Source: Nicotiana tabacum (Eukaryota; Streptophyta; Magnoliopsida; Solanales; Solanaceae). From it: a stretch of DNA of 64,000 nt. Numbering within the stretch: the stretch's first letter is position 1; the number at the start of each line of letters is the position of its first letter. Location of the stretch: positions 9,534,722 through 9,598,721 of the forward strand of contig NC_134095.1 in NCBI RefSeq assembly GCF_000715075.1, written 5' to 3'. The notes under the pieces are model-generated. The model searched no databases, was not told the DNA's origin, and saw nothing but the letters and a program-made list of their open reading frames with translations. Position numbers and translations under genes: made by a program. Shown piece by piece: positions 30,906 to 42,639 of the stretch.

Positions 30906-32418
30906 TGAAAACTAGGTATTATGATGCATTTTACACTCCTTCTTGCTTAAATTTTGATTAGAAATGTGTACAAAATAGTCTCAAAGGCTCACAAGTTGTA
31001 CTTGATTGCAGGTTTTATCAACAATGTGTCAAAAACCAGCTCAAAAAGGAGTGAAACTTGCACAAGTATCAAGACCAAGACCAAGCTTAGTCAAACAGGG
31101 CCAATGCGGCCACACACCATTTTGTGTGGTTCGCAAAGATGAAGGTCAGAGAGTATGCCTCTCAGTTAGCCAGGCAATGCAGCCGCAAAGGACTTTGTGC
31201 AGTCCGCATTGATTCCACTGCGGCCGCACTCGATTTCGTGTGGTCCGTAGAGCCAAAGTTCAGGGAGGTAACACTTTTATAAACCTAGTCAATGCGGTCC
31301 GCGGTCCATTCTGTGCGGACCGCAGTAGAAGCCACCGCGGCCGCGGTGCATTTTGTGCGGTCCACGGTGGCCAACTTCAGAGAGCACAATAGTCAAGCCA
31401 AAACCCTTAGTGCAGCCACACTCGATTTTATGCGGTCCGCACTAGACCCACAGGGGTATTTTTGTCCAGAATTTTTAGCCTAGTATAAATAGTTTCTTTT
31501 CCCATTTTTAGGTCATCAAATAGATTTTGGACAGAGTTGAGCTCGTGACTTCTTCTCTTTTACCATTTTGAGTAATTTTAGCTTAGTTTCAACATTGAAT
31601 CTTCAAGTTTTATTTAATAATTAATTATTATGGGCTTTTCTTCATCTATTTCTTTGTTTTTTTCGATAATTATGAGTAGCTAGACCCATTAGCTAGGGTT
31701 GTGCTCAACCCTAGTATGGGTAATTGATGGGTCTTGTGTTTTGATGCTTGATTGTCTATGGGTGTTTGATATTTGGACTAATTTAGGGTTTTAATGTTGA
31801 CTTAGTGGTTGCAAACACTAGTTTATGCCTAGTAGACTTTGGTTCTTCTTGAGAAAGAGAGCCTAAGTCCATGAAATTGGTCCAATAAGGAATTGAGGTG
31901 TATTCAAGAAATTGATAGCCTCAATTAAAGGGCTAAACCTAGAGATAGTAATACCCGACTTGAACCTCAATTGATTGCACAAATTTGCATACCCAATTTT
32001 GAGAAAGTCAATTCGGGCAAAATCACTCGAACTCCCGAGAGGTATAGAGTGAGTAAAATCGTTCAATGGTTTCATAATCCCCAAATGTGACAATCTAGCC
32101 TTAGACTCAAGAATCCGTCAATTAACCACCTAGGAGAAAGTCACTACCCTAGTGCCTTTTATCTATTTGATCAACTCTCAATAGTTTAATCTTAGTTTTA
32201 CTTAGCTTAATTTAGCATCGTAGTAATATAAAATTAGAAGTAAAACCAAAACAAACAATGTTTAGAAGTGCAATTAGGAACAATTACACAACGCCTATTT
32301 ATATAGAAACTCAACTCCAATATCTAGCTCCCTGTGGAAATCGATCATGTCCTTCTCGGGTAAAAGCTACTTCGACCTCTCTTGATACTTCATAGTAGTA
32401 CAGGGTTGACCTCGATCA
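30906..32418 (+). repeat. Athila 3' LTR
   Basis: It matches 18564-20072 throughout, ends CTCGATCA, and is followed by the target duplicate GGCAC. Hairpin modules (about 31102-31442) and TATAAATA (31484-31491) are conserved. Confidence 0.92.
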
Positions 32419-34862
32419 GGCACCGCACCTTGAGGAGTGCGTTCCTGGGGGATGTGTCCTTACTTCCAACTTCAATGTCGAGAAAACTTCATCTCCCTGG
32501 TCGATGCAAGTCAATGTCGAGATATATATGCTCGATAACCGAGAGCAACCTTAAGCAGGTAAAGGAAGACAAAGAGGTGGTGATCTTGACCCCCGAAGAA
32601 GACATCACTACCCATGTGGAAGGGTTTCTAAGTGTTTACACTTACCCTTTCATATTGGGCCCTATTGATCCCGTTATCATCGACTTTTTCCGTCAATATA
32701 AAATAACTCTAGGTCAGATCCATCCCTCGTTTTGGCAAATTGTCATTCTGCTCCAGTTCTTCGCGAGCAAAGTTGAAGGGCTGTCTTTCACCCTCGACCA
32801 TCTCATCAGGTTGTACAACCCTCGTCTCTATCCAGGCAGGTTAATAAATCTTCAGTGTCGGGCTACCAAGGTATTGTTTTTGAGCATAGACGAGGACAAG
32901 GATCGAGGGTGGATGGGCCGGTTTGTTCGAGTGAAGACTTTCGACCTAATCTCGACCAAGAAGATGCCATTTCTCAAGAAATGAAATATGAAGCGTAAGT
33001 ATAATCCTGACTACAGCTTCCATTCATTGTTTTGTTTCCTTTGATTTTTTTCATCGATATTCTTTCCTATGATATAGCGGTATCTTGGATGCCCGGTGAA
33101 ATTCCTAACCTCGCGAGCTAGGTTCAGGACCTGGCCTCAACCTCTTCGTATGCCGAACACTCATAGCGTGATTTGGCAAAGGGTCGATGGAGGCCAAAAA
33201 TCATGGTAAGCCCCTTTTTACATATTTGATGATCTTCGCTAAAATATTTCTTTTCATACTCACTTGGTTTCCTTTTATGCAGGCCTCGGAGAAAATGTTG
33301 TCATGAGGGCCCTGTCTGGGGAGGAAGAGGTGTCTCCCCCGGCTCCGAAACCGGTGAAGAATAAGAAGAGGAAAAGGGTCTCGACCTCCGAGGACCCAAA
33401 GCCCAAGAAAAGTAAGGCTCGTAAGCTAAAGAATGATATTGTCTCTATGCCTGCTGATGTAGCTCAACGATTAAGAGAGGAAGAAGAAGTAGATGAAGAT
33501 GATGGCTCCGAGCTAGTTCATCGAGTGAAGAAAAACATCGAGGTCCCAAAGGCCGCTGAGTCTGTGAGGGTTGAAGAGAGTCAGCCTCGAACAAAAGAGA
33601 TCTCAGAAGAGGGCCTGAGCAAAGTCCCCGAGTCATTGGAGGTTGAAGACGTCTCCCACAGAAATGAGCAATCGGTGGGTATGCCTGAAGGGGCTAGCTC
33701 AAAGGCCCTTCGAAATGAAGAGAACGCCCCAAGTGACTTGCTTGGGGCAATAGAAATTGGTGATTCGCCGCCCCTCCCTACATTTTCTAGAGTGACAATT
33801 CATGAAGCCCAGGGCATGGGGACCCTCGATGTGGAAGGAGCCCACGGAGGGGAGTACCTTTTCCATGGTTGTTTTAAAGGAGTTGAAGATGCTACTGACC
33901 TAAGTGAGTCATCGAGTATATTTGATGAGGCCCAGCGACTCCTGAGTCGGGTAAATCTCAAATCTCCTCATTGATATCTCACTTGTATTTATTTCTTCTT
34001 ATCTAATTTTCTTTCTTCTTTCTACATAGGCCTTGACACTCTATCAGGACGCATTTTCCAAATCTCGAGCAGATCTGAGCCGATGCGAGGCCGATCTTCG
34101 AAGGCTCACGGAGGAGAGAAATGCCTTCAAACTTCTTAGAGGCAAAAGGAAGAGGAGATCAAGGACCTCCGAGCCGAATTAGCCACGACTCATAAAAGGC
34201 AGGCTGACCTGATTGAGTAGGTAATGAAAATCTTAGAAGCTCAATGTATCAGTTCGGGGATGATGACTAACACTTTGATTTTATAGGTTCAGCAGAAGGC
34301 CGAAAAAATTGAACAGCTCCGTGAAGAGGTCAACATGATGAGGGCGGAGACCTTGGGGTGGAAACAAAATATGGACCGCCTTGCTTCAGAGAAAGATACT
34401 GCTCAAGCCCAACTATCATCGGTCCAAAGTCAACTTCAAGGCATGAAAGAGGAAAGCTCAGCCCAGGCTAAGAAAATATAGGAGCTCGAGGCTCGGTTGG
34501 ACGCCGAACTTGCAATGTCTAAATCTAGGGCAGAAAAAGTATAGGCCGAAGCGGAGGCGATCGTGGCCGTCTACCAATCTGACATTGAAGCTGCTCAAGC
34601 CCAAGCAAGAGAATCTATTGAGGTCACACAAAATCGAGGCTTTTGGGTCACCGAGCATGTCAAGTGCCAGTCTCGAAGAGAGACTCTTGAGGAGATTCAA
34701 GCTCGTGGATTTAACCTTGTTGTCGAGATCGAAAATGCAAAAGAGCTTAAGGTTGAAGCCAAAGTGTTGCTCTCTTCTGACGATGATGATTCTAGGAGTG
34801 TGAGTGGATCCAAGAGCGAAGGAGATCCCGATGGCGAGGATGTAGCTCTCGAGGAAAATTAG

Positions 34863-36239
34863 GCACTTAGAATTTTCTTTTTTTTGAATTATTGTGTAGG
34901 ACCCTGATCGGTCCTTGTAAATATTTTCATATGTATAAAAGATCTCTTTTCTTTCTAACTTGTCTTTATTTCAATTTCTGCATCATGCAAATTCTGTTTT
35001 GTCTATGCCTTGTGAAAATTTTGTTCATGAGTACAAGGCTTAGTCAATTTGATCGAAGTCGGACTAATGTAGTCTTTGTAATCGAGTGAGTATTTACTCG
35101 GACTCGAAGTAGGGTGACCCTTAGGTTTTAGTTGACTGAGGATGACTTCTCGAACTCAAAAAATAAAATGGCCCTTAGGCTCTTGAATTAGGCCAATATG
35201 GCCTTAAAAGAATGGTTTTTCCCCTTTTCGGCTTAAAAAGGTAATCATATAAGAATTTGTTGTGCCTTAACATGAGATAAATTTGTACCCATTAGGGTTT
35301 TCGAGGGTTAGTGTTATCGAAACCCTTTGCTTCGTTACGCCTTAGCATGAATAAACTTGTTCGGTAGTTCGAACAATTCGATACCCCTTAGGGTTTTCGA
35401 GGATTGATATGATCGAAACCCTTTATAAATTTGCCGAGGGTAGACTTTTAACCCGGTTTTATGAAAAAGAAGGCCTATTTTATTACGGAATTCGGACGTC
35501 TCCGAACCGTGTTAGTTTGGCCGTAGTCTTTAATTTGAGATTTGTCTCTAGGGCTTGTTTCTCAATTACATTCCGAACTTGTTCGAAATGTTAGTCCCCG
35601 AGTGGGTATAAAATCGAGCGTTGCCTTTTTAAGGTCTTACGATCTCGAGAGCTTAGTAGTTCGATTACATCGATTTTTCGGACGATAGTCCCCGAGTACA
35701 GGGTAATTTGTTTGAACTTCAGTTGTGATCGGCCTTTAAGCCTATTTCCACAATAGACCAAAAGTAAGAAATTGTAAAGTAAAATTTTCTCTAATGAATG
35801 AAATATTTGGCAAAGAAAAAATACTTCTCTCAATAGATTATACATGCGTACATATTTGTCTTTAGGGCTCGAGTAATCTACATGGGCACGGTTTGTTTGA
35901 CCATTTGGCCCTTACAAAGTTATACCTATCGAGACCCTGTTGACACGAAGTACCTTCCTTGTAACAAAGTTAACATCCAAGGGTGATGCCTCCCAGTATT
36001 CGAGGTTGATTGTAAAAAAGCCTTGGATACTTTTGAATTGCCTCAAGATAGTACAAATAATGGTTGTTTCATTTAAAACCTCACCGAAAAACCCCACTTG
36101 GGACTAAAACCGGTCCAAGGGAAAAAGAGTGCAACACATGCTTTAAAACCTAAGGATTTTGTGTTGAATAATTCCTCGATGTCTTTGATCGGACACCTGC
36201 AACTGGTTAGTATAAAATACAAATGAAAATGGAGAAGGT
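34863..36239. other. Element III spacer between antisense gene and pol
   Basis: No gene is supported. It contains a diverged two-copy repeat: the TTAGGGTTTTCGAGG ... ATCGAAACCCTTT block at about 35287 and again at about 35385, each with CCTTA.CATGA nearby. The pol genes (minus) and the antisense gene (plus) converge on this spacer. Confidence 0.5.
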
Positions 36240-37224
36240 CGTACCTTAGCAGTAATATAGTTTGAGGAGTGATATGTTCCAATTATTTGGTAATTTCTCG
36301 TTGTCAATCATTCCAAGTTTATAGGATCCTTTTCCGACGATATCAAGGACCTGATACGGTCCTTCCCAGTTCAGGCCAAGTTTTCCTTCATTTAGGTCCC
36401 GAGTATTAATGATGACATTTCTTAAAACTATGTCCCCCAGTTTAAAGTGTCGAAGATTGGCTTTTCAGTTGTAATACCTCTTGATTCACTATTTCTGTGC
36501 GACCATACAAACGAGGGTGGCTTCTCGCTTTTCATCTAGCAGTTTGAGACTCGTATTCATAGCCTCGTGGTTTGACTCTTCCGTTGCATACCGAAACCTG
36601 AAGCTACGTTCCCCGACTTCGACCGGGATCAGAGCTTCGGCACCGTACACTAAAGAGAATGGTATTGCCCCCGTACTGGATTTCGACGTTGTTCGATATG
36701 CCCAAAGGACCTCGGGCAATACTTCTCCCCATTTTTCTTTAGCTTCGTTCAATCTTTTCTTTAGATTTTGGATGACGGACTTGTTTACCGATTCGGCCTA
36801 TCCATTCCCACTAGGATGACACGGTGTTGATAGGATCGTTTTTATTTTGTGATCTTCAAAAAACTTTGTCACTTTGCTGTCGACGAATTGCTTTCCATTG
36901 TTGCATACGATCTCGACATGCATTCTGAACCGGCATATGATATGGTCCCAGATGAAGACTATGACTTCTTTTTCTTTGACTTTCTCGAAGGCCTGTGCTT
37001 CAACCCACTTAGAAAAATAATCCGTCATAAACAAAATGAATTTAGCTTTACCTAAGGTCGATGGTAGGGGGACGACGATATCCATCCCCCATTTCATGAA
37101 CGGCCGTGGGGATATGACTGAGAGGAGTTGCTCTCCGGGCTGGTGGATCATTGGCGCATACCTTTGACATTTGTCGCATTTTCGAACAAATTCTTTAGTG
37201 TCTTTTTCCATATCCGCCTAATAG
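36240..37224 (-). pseudogene. Element III integrase
   Basis: On the minus strand, 37211-36798 covers the end of the HHCC zinc domain (RKCDKCQRYAPM), the first catalytic Asp (KWGMDIVVPLP) and the second catalytic block, which reads IVCNNGKQF. The catalytic Asp position is Asn (AAC, one G-to-A from GAC). A TAG at 36798-36800 interrupts the block just before the expected Glu, and the same frame continues in 36752-36489 with PEVLWAYRTTSKSSTGAIPF. The C-terminal SH3-like region is readable to about 36300 in a shifted frame. Integration activity is lost. Confidence 0.83.
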
Positions 37225-38449
37225 TATCATGCTCTGATGATTTTATGAACCAATGACTTGGCACCAGAATGGTTTTCGCAAGTGCACTCGTGAATTTCTC
37301 GTAGAACGTAGTCAGTGTCTCCTGGTCCCAAACATTTTGCTAACGGTCCATCGAACGTTCTCCTACATAGTGTTCCATCTTCGGCCAAAGTGAACCATGG
37401 AGCCTTAGTGCGTAGAGTCCTTGATTCTTTAGGATGCGATGGAAGCTTACCGTTCTTTAGGTATTCGATGTACTTATTCCTCTAATCCCAAGTTAGACTT
37501 TTGGAGTTTATCTCGGCGTTTCCTTCTTCGATTACTGACCTCAAAAGTTGTACGACAGTCCCCAAGCTAAGCTCATCATCTTTAATCGATGACCCCAAAT
37601 TTGCAAGGGCATCGGCCTCGCTATTTTATTCTCGAGGTACGTGTTGTAGTGTCCATTCTTTAAATCAATGTGGAGACACTTGCAATTTGTCCAAGTATCT
37701 TTGCATTTGATCTTCTCGAACCTCAAAAGTTTTGTTGACTTGATTTACCACAAGTTGGGAGTCGCACTTGGCCTCGATGACCTCTGCTCCCAAGCTCTTA
37801 GCTAGCTCGAGACCTGCAATCATGGCCTTATATTCGGTCTTATTGTTAGTCAATTTTGAAGTTTTGATAGACTATCTAATTGTATTACATGTGGGTGGTT
37901 TCAAAATAATGCCTAGCCTGGACCCTTTCACGTTTGAAGTGTCGTTAGTGAAAAGGTTCCACACCCCCGATGATGTCCACGATTTTAATAATAGTTCCTT
38001 TTCGACCTCGGGTACGAGGGCTGGCGTGAAGTCAGCCAAGAAGTCTGCCAAGATTTGAGACTTGATGGTCATTCAAGGTTGACAGTTGTTATCGTATCCG
38101 CTGATCTCGATGGCCCATTTGGCCAATCGGCCCGAGAGCTCGGGCTTGTACAAAATGTTGCAAAGGGGGTAGGTGGTTACAACACAAATTGGGTGACGTT
38201 GAAAATATGGTTTTAATTTCCTAGAGGCTCTTATTAAAGCAAGCGGTAATTTTTCTAAGTGTTAGTACCGGGTCTCGGCTTCACCTAAGGTCCGACTAAC
38301 ATAATAGATAGGAAATTGCGTACCTTGATCTTCTCGAACTAAGAGCTCACTTACCGCTATCTCCGAGACCGCTAAGTACAAGTAAAGTTGCTCGTCCATC
38401 TTTGGGGTGCGAAACAATGGTGGGCTCGACGGGTATCGTTTGAGTTCCT
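37225..38449 (-). pseudogene. Element III RNase H region (including Tat-type second RNase H)
   Basis: Pieces on the minus strand: 38072-37872 with a block LFTNDTSNVKGSRLGIIL, where the first catalytic Asp of the archaeal-type RNase H found in Tat elements appears as Asn. Then NNKTEYKAMIAGLELA and AKCDSQLVVNQVNKTF (37853-37665) give the second and third acidic positions, followed by a stop. Between 38073 and 38449 only the badly diverged end of the first RNase H domain is seen. Several stops interrupt what was one frame. Confidence 0.72.
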
Positions 38450-39594
38450 CTAAAGCCTATTGACATTCTGGGCCCATGCAAAATTGCTCTTTATCTTAAG
38501 TAGTAAGAAGAACCAATGGCTCCTATCTGAGGACCTTGAAATAAATCGACCCAGGGCGGCTATGCATCATGTTAACCTTTGTATAGCCTTGACATTGTCA
38601 ACAAATGTGATGTCTTTAATTGCCTTGATTTTATCGGGGTTGATTTTGATCCCCCAATTTGATACCATAAAGCCGAGGAACTTGCCCGAGTCGACCCTGA
38701 ATGCATATTTCTCTGGGTTAAGCTTCATGTTATACTTTCTTAGTATGTCGAAGGTCTCCTGCAAATGTTTCAAATGGTCCTTTGTTTGCAGGGACATAAC
38801 AAGCAGATCATCAATATAAACCTCCATTGATTTACTTATTTGTTCTTCGAACATTCGATTTACTAGGCATTGATAAGTAGCACCAGCATTTTTTAATCCA
38901 AACGACATTATATTATAGTAATAGGTGTCGTACTTAGTGATGAACGAAGTCTTTTCCTAATCCTCTGGGTTCATCTGTATTTGATTTTACCCAGAGTAGG
39001 CATCGAGAAAACTAAGAATCTCGTGGTCGGCCGTGTATCGATCATGCGTCCATATTCGACAAAGGAAAGGAATCTTTAGGGCATGCCTTGGTTAGATCCT
39101 TATAGTCTACACACATTCTAAGTTTGTTTCCATTTTTAGGGACTACAACTACATTTGCTAACCATTCAGGATATTTTACCTCCTGAATGGACCCTATATT
39201 GAGAAGTTTCATTACCTCGCCCTAAATGAATGCATGTTTTACCTTGGACTGAGGTCTTCTCTTTTGTTTCACCGGGCGGAACGTCGGATCCAAGCTTAGT
39301 CGATGCGTAGTGATCTCCTGTCATATCTAGGTGGGACCAAGCAAAATAATTCATGTTATTTAAAAGGAATTGAACAAGTTTTTTCCTAAGCTCGAGAGTT
39401 AACCTCGTGCCCAAGTATACCTTTTGATCGGGCAAATGCTCGATCGATGTGATTTGTTCCAACTCTTCGACCGTTGACTTCGTTGCATTGGAATCATTGG
39501 GGATTACGAAGGTTTGAGGTATCATATAATCATCATCCTCGAAAGCTTCATACTCCTCCGATCGGGCCGAGGCTAGCAACTGTGGTTGCTATTT
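38450..39594 (-). pseudogene. Element III reverse transcriptase
   Basis: The clearest part is 38908-38567, with MSFGLKNAGATYQCLVNRMF, the catalytic EVYIDDLL, and the thumb segment KLNPEKYAFRVDSGKFLGFM. The fingers region (39000-39250) is readable in fragments (WLANVVVVPKNGNKL, CVDYKDLTKACPKDSFPL) with several stops. The linker from protease is at 39579-39166 (MNYFAWSHLDMTG). At least three frames are used, so the gene is dead although the YIDD motif survives. Confidence 0.8.
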
Positions 39595-40061
39595 GACTTC
39601 TTATTTCCCATTCAATTCCAATATCTTTGTCGATGACAGCACTAATACTGGTATTACCTCATCGATTACAAACATTTCCTTGGTGGCGGGTTGTTCACCA
39701 TACATCGTTTTGATTCCTCCTGATGTTGGGAATTTCAAGACTTGGTGAAGCGTCGAGGGCACTGCTCTTATATTTGAATCCAAGGCCTTCCGAGCAGCGC
39801 GTTGTACTCATGTCACCTTCGATCACATGGAACTTTGTTTCCTGGATAGTCCCAGCCACGTTCACTATTAGAATGATTTCCCCTTTGGTGGTTTCACTTG
39901 CCATGTTGAAGTCGTTAAGTACCCGAGCTACGGGCATGATCTGATCTTGGAGGCCTAGTTGCTCTAAAACCCTTGATCGAACAACATTTGCCGAGCTACC
40001 TGGATCAATCAACACATGCTTAATTTGAATTTCATTCATAAGGATAGATATTACTAGTGCG
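39595..40061 (-). pseudogene. Element III protease
   Basis: The minus strand, 40039-39695, has VLIDPGSSANV (DPGS active site as in element II) and GEIILIVNVAGTIQETKFHV. The frame is lost at the LLGRPW-equivalent region, and 39783-39601 continues with IRAVPSTLHQVLKFPT. It is one domain in two frames. Confidence 0.78.
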
Positions 40062-41888
40062 TCATTGTGAGGTTATTCGATCTCTTCTACATCCTCGTTG
40101 TTGAAAGACAAGATTTCTTCTGGTAAGTAGTCCCGAGTTCATTTTTTCCCTCGTGATTGTCGCTTTGGTGCATTTGAATACCGGTCCTTGAGGGATATCG
40201 ACCCCACCAACGATCATATGAACTATGTGTTGTGGCTCTTCTTGCTCGTTCTGCCTATTCACATCTCTTTTTTTGAAGTGATTCTTGGCTCGATCACTTA
40301 GTAATTCTCCAAGGTGACCCTCGTTGAATAGACGGGCTACCTCCTCTCTCAACTGTCTGCAGTCTTCGGTTCTATGACCATGGGTACCATGGTATTTGCA
40401 CATTTGATTAGGCTTTCTTTGAGCTAGATCGTTCTATAAGGGTCTGGGCCATCTAGTATCCTTAATCCGACAAATGGCTGATACAATACCTGATGCATCG
40501 ATGCTGAAGTTGTATTCTGATAGTCGAGGTGCACCTTTGGACCCAGCATCTCTATCAAAACCACTTTTTCTCATAAGCCCCCGGGAACACTGTCCTCGAT
40601 CATTCCTTCTATCATTCCGTGTAGGGTTGCGTCCAAACCTGTTATTTCTTCGATCTCCACTGTATGGCTGGTATCTATCTCTATTCGACCGTGGTTCCCG
40701 ATAGACATCCCATTTAATTCTGTCCACGGGCATGTTGGGATAAATCGAACCAATTGGAGTTCCCAATTGATCATCTTCGACCGTAATCTTTGACTAATAC
40801 CGATTATGTACATCGGCCCAAGTGACAGCTGGATATTCAATCAAATTTTGCTTCAACTGTTGTGAAGCAATGGAGCTTTGAGTGTTGATACCTTACATAA
40901 AGGCTTGAACAGCCCAGTCATCGGTGACTGGAGGCAAATCCATTCTTTCCGTTTGGAACCGAGATACAAATTCCCTGAGAATTTTGTTATCCTTATGTCT
41001 TACCTGGAAGAGGTCTGATTTCCTTGTTGCAACTTTAATGGCTCTGACGTGGGCTTTCAAAAAAGAATCTGCGATCATAGCAAACGAATCAATAGAGTTG
41101 GATGGTAAGTTATGATACCATATCATGGCACCTTTAGATAATGTCTCCCCAAATTTCTTCAATAGAACAGATTCAATTTCATCATCTTCTAAGTCATTCC
41201 CATTTATTACGCATGTGTAAGAAGTGACGTGCTCATTTGGGTCGGTGGTCCCATTGTATTTGGGGATTTCTGGAATATGGAATTTCTTAGGAATAGGCTT
41301 CAGAGCCGCACTTGGAGGGAAAGGCTTCTGCACGAACTTCTTCAAATCCAAACCCTTTATAACTGGGGGTGCCCCCGGTATTTGGTCAACTCATGAGTTG
41401 TACGTTTCTACCTTTTTGTCACTAGCTCCAATTTGCTTTTCACCTGATTCGATCCGCTTAGTGAGCTCCTCGAGCATATTCATAATGGCGTTCGATTTCT
41501 CCGGTACATGTTCGATTCTATAAACAACTTCTTGTGATGTTTCGAGCTCTATTCTGCTTGGTGCTCGATTTTGATTTTGGAGTTGCGCTATCGCAGCTTG
41601 TTGAGTTTGCAACATTTTGAATATAATTGGAAGGCTAAGTCCACCTTCTTCTCCGCTTTGTGCGTTCTGATCGGCTGCTCGGGCATCTCTGCGGACACTA
41701 TTTCTAGTGTCGACGCCCAGATTTGCATTTAAGGCAATGTGTAAACTGACATTGACGGGGTCTGTGATTGGTACTCCCTCGTGGCCTGCTTGAGGCAATT
41801 CGATCCCTAGGACGGCTACATTATCATTTTCTCCATGAAAATCGAGGTCGTTATCGGTGTGAGTGGGTACTGCCCGCGAGTTAGACAT
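40062..41888 (-). pseudogene. Element III gag, four stops in one frame
   Basis: One frame runs from the ATG at 41888 (MSNSRAVPTHTDND) to 40062, interrupted by stops at 41391, 40893, about 40796 and 40434. It includes a coiled-coil-like N-terminal part, the capsid block IPEIPKYNGTTDPNEHVTSY, then LREFVSRFQTERMDLPPVTD, an Arg/Asn/Asp-rich segment, and a CX2HX4HX4C knuckle (CKYHGTHGHRTEDC). The absence of indels over 600 codons shows decay mainly by substitution here. Confidence 0.83.
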
Positions 41889-41979
41889 GTTGATCATGAA
41901 ATCAAAAACACTCACGAGAACAAGCATAAAGTAGTGTGTGTTACTAGAATTAATACTAGGCAATCACTATTATCCTTAG

Positions 41980-41998
41980 CCCTATGGTGGGCGTCAAA
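41980..41998 (-). promoter_or_regulatory. Element III primer-binding site candidate
   Basis: The minus strand reads TTTGACGCCCACCATAGGG one base after the 5' LTR end GGGTAAACA. Position supports it; the tRNA is not assigned. Confidence 0.55.
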
Positions 41999-41999
41999 C

Positions 42000-42639
42000 T
42001 GTTTACCCTTAAAATTGGATAACAATTAAACTTATAATGTGGTTTTAAGGACACGTGATTTCACCGAATATCAATTGATAAATGCAAAGAGTAATAATAG
42101 AAATTAACAGTAATATAATGCAAACCAGTGTTTGAACATAATTCAGCCCTCGAGCTTGAATACCCTCGAGCTAATTTGTGCAAGAATAGTTAAAATATAA
42201 CAAACTGATGAACAATGAATGTGAACTATAGAAAAGGTGTTATATTGCTTTGATATCTCAGAGTGTAAGGTGCTTACAAAATGATTAGGACCCTCTTTAT
42301 ATAGTAGAGGAATCCTATCTATGGTACAATTCTAACTACATAAGTAAATCTTATAATTAGCCTAAACAACTGCCTTTGATTTGATCTGTTCTGAGATTCC
42401 TGCCATGATCTTTGACGGGTCGCGGATATCTCGCTTTTCTGTTATTGTGCTTTGCTCGAAGTTTACCCTATTTGGTCTCGATCGTTGCCGGCCTCGATCT
42501 CGGCAGGCACTTCAATTCTCGAACTCGGTACCTTGTCTTCATCACTTTGGTCTACTCCACTATGAGGCTGACCCTCGATGCAAGTCTGTGGTCTCGATCA
42601 GATAGTAAAATCGGGTATGCCCGATTTTAACCATATACA
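42000..42639 (-). repeat. Element III 5' LTR
   Basis: The 640-bp partner of 17486-18107. In sense it starts TGTATATGG and ends GGGTAAACA. A TATA box, CTATATAAA on the minus strand at 42296-42304, is present here only. Confidence 0.88.

Larger units (their letters stand above)
18564..32418 (+). mobile_element. Athila-type retrotransposon (element VI)
   Basis: Identical GGCAC pentamers (18559-18563 and 32419-32423) flank two LTRs of about 1.51 kb. Inside are a tRNA-Asp-type primer site, gag, protease, RT, RNase H, integrase, a further ORF after pol, a long 3' non-coding region and a purine tract. The gag C-terminus, RT and primer type are those of the Athila lineage. It lies in the antisense gene of element III and is therefore younger than III. 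Stops and frameshifts are present in gag, protease, RT and integrase. Confidence 0.93.
18482..34862 (+). pseudogene. Antisense intron-containing accessory gene of element III, split by the Athila insertion
   Basis: It starts at ATG 18482 (Lys/Ser-rich N-terminus), is cut at 18563 by element VI, and resumes at 32424. Proposed exons: 18482-18563 plus 32424-32994, 33078-33205, 33283-33950, 34030-34220 and 34287-34862, all with GT and AG ends (donors GTAAGT, GTAAGC, GTAAAT, GTAATG; acceptors ATAG, GCAG, ATAG, ATAG). The first exon encodes the 'putative gypsy type transposon' type domain, with FLSVYTYPFILGPIDPVIID and ITLGQIHPSFWQIVILLQFF. The third is acidic with a basic KNKKRKR cluster that could be a nuclear signal. 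The fourth and fifth form a long coiled coil ending in an Asp/Glu/Ser-rich tail. Lesions include a frameshift near 32500, a TGA near 32981, a frame change near 34140 and TAGs in exons 4 and 5. Function is unknown; a nuclear structural or regulatory role is conjecture. Confidence 0.75.
17486..42639 (-). mobile_element. Tat-lineage retrotransposon with antisense accessory gene (element III)
   Basis: Two related LTRs (17486-18107 and 42000-42639) share ends TGTATAC / GGGTAAACA in sense and enclose gag, protease, RT, RNase H and integrase on the minus strand. Between integrase and the 3' LTR lies a gene on the opposite strand. Flanking pentamers AAATT (17481-17485) and AAACT (42640-42644) look like a target duplication with one change. 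A 13.9-kb Athila element sits inside the antisense gene, so III alone is about 11.3 kb. Pol order with integrase last is Ty3/gypsy. Antisense genes at this position are known from Tat elements such as Grande. Gag-pol has stops or frameshifts in every domain, and the LTRs differ by indels, so it is old. Confidence 0.88.
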
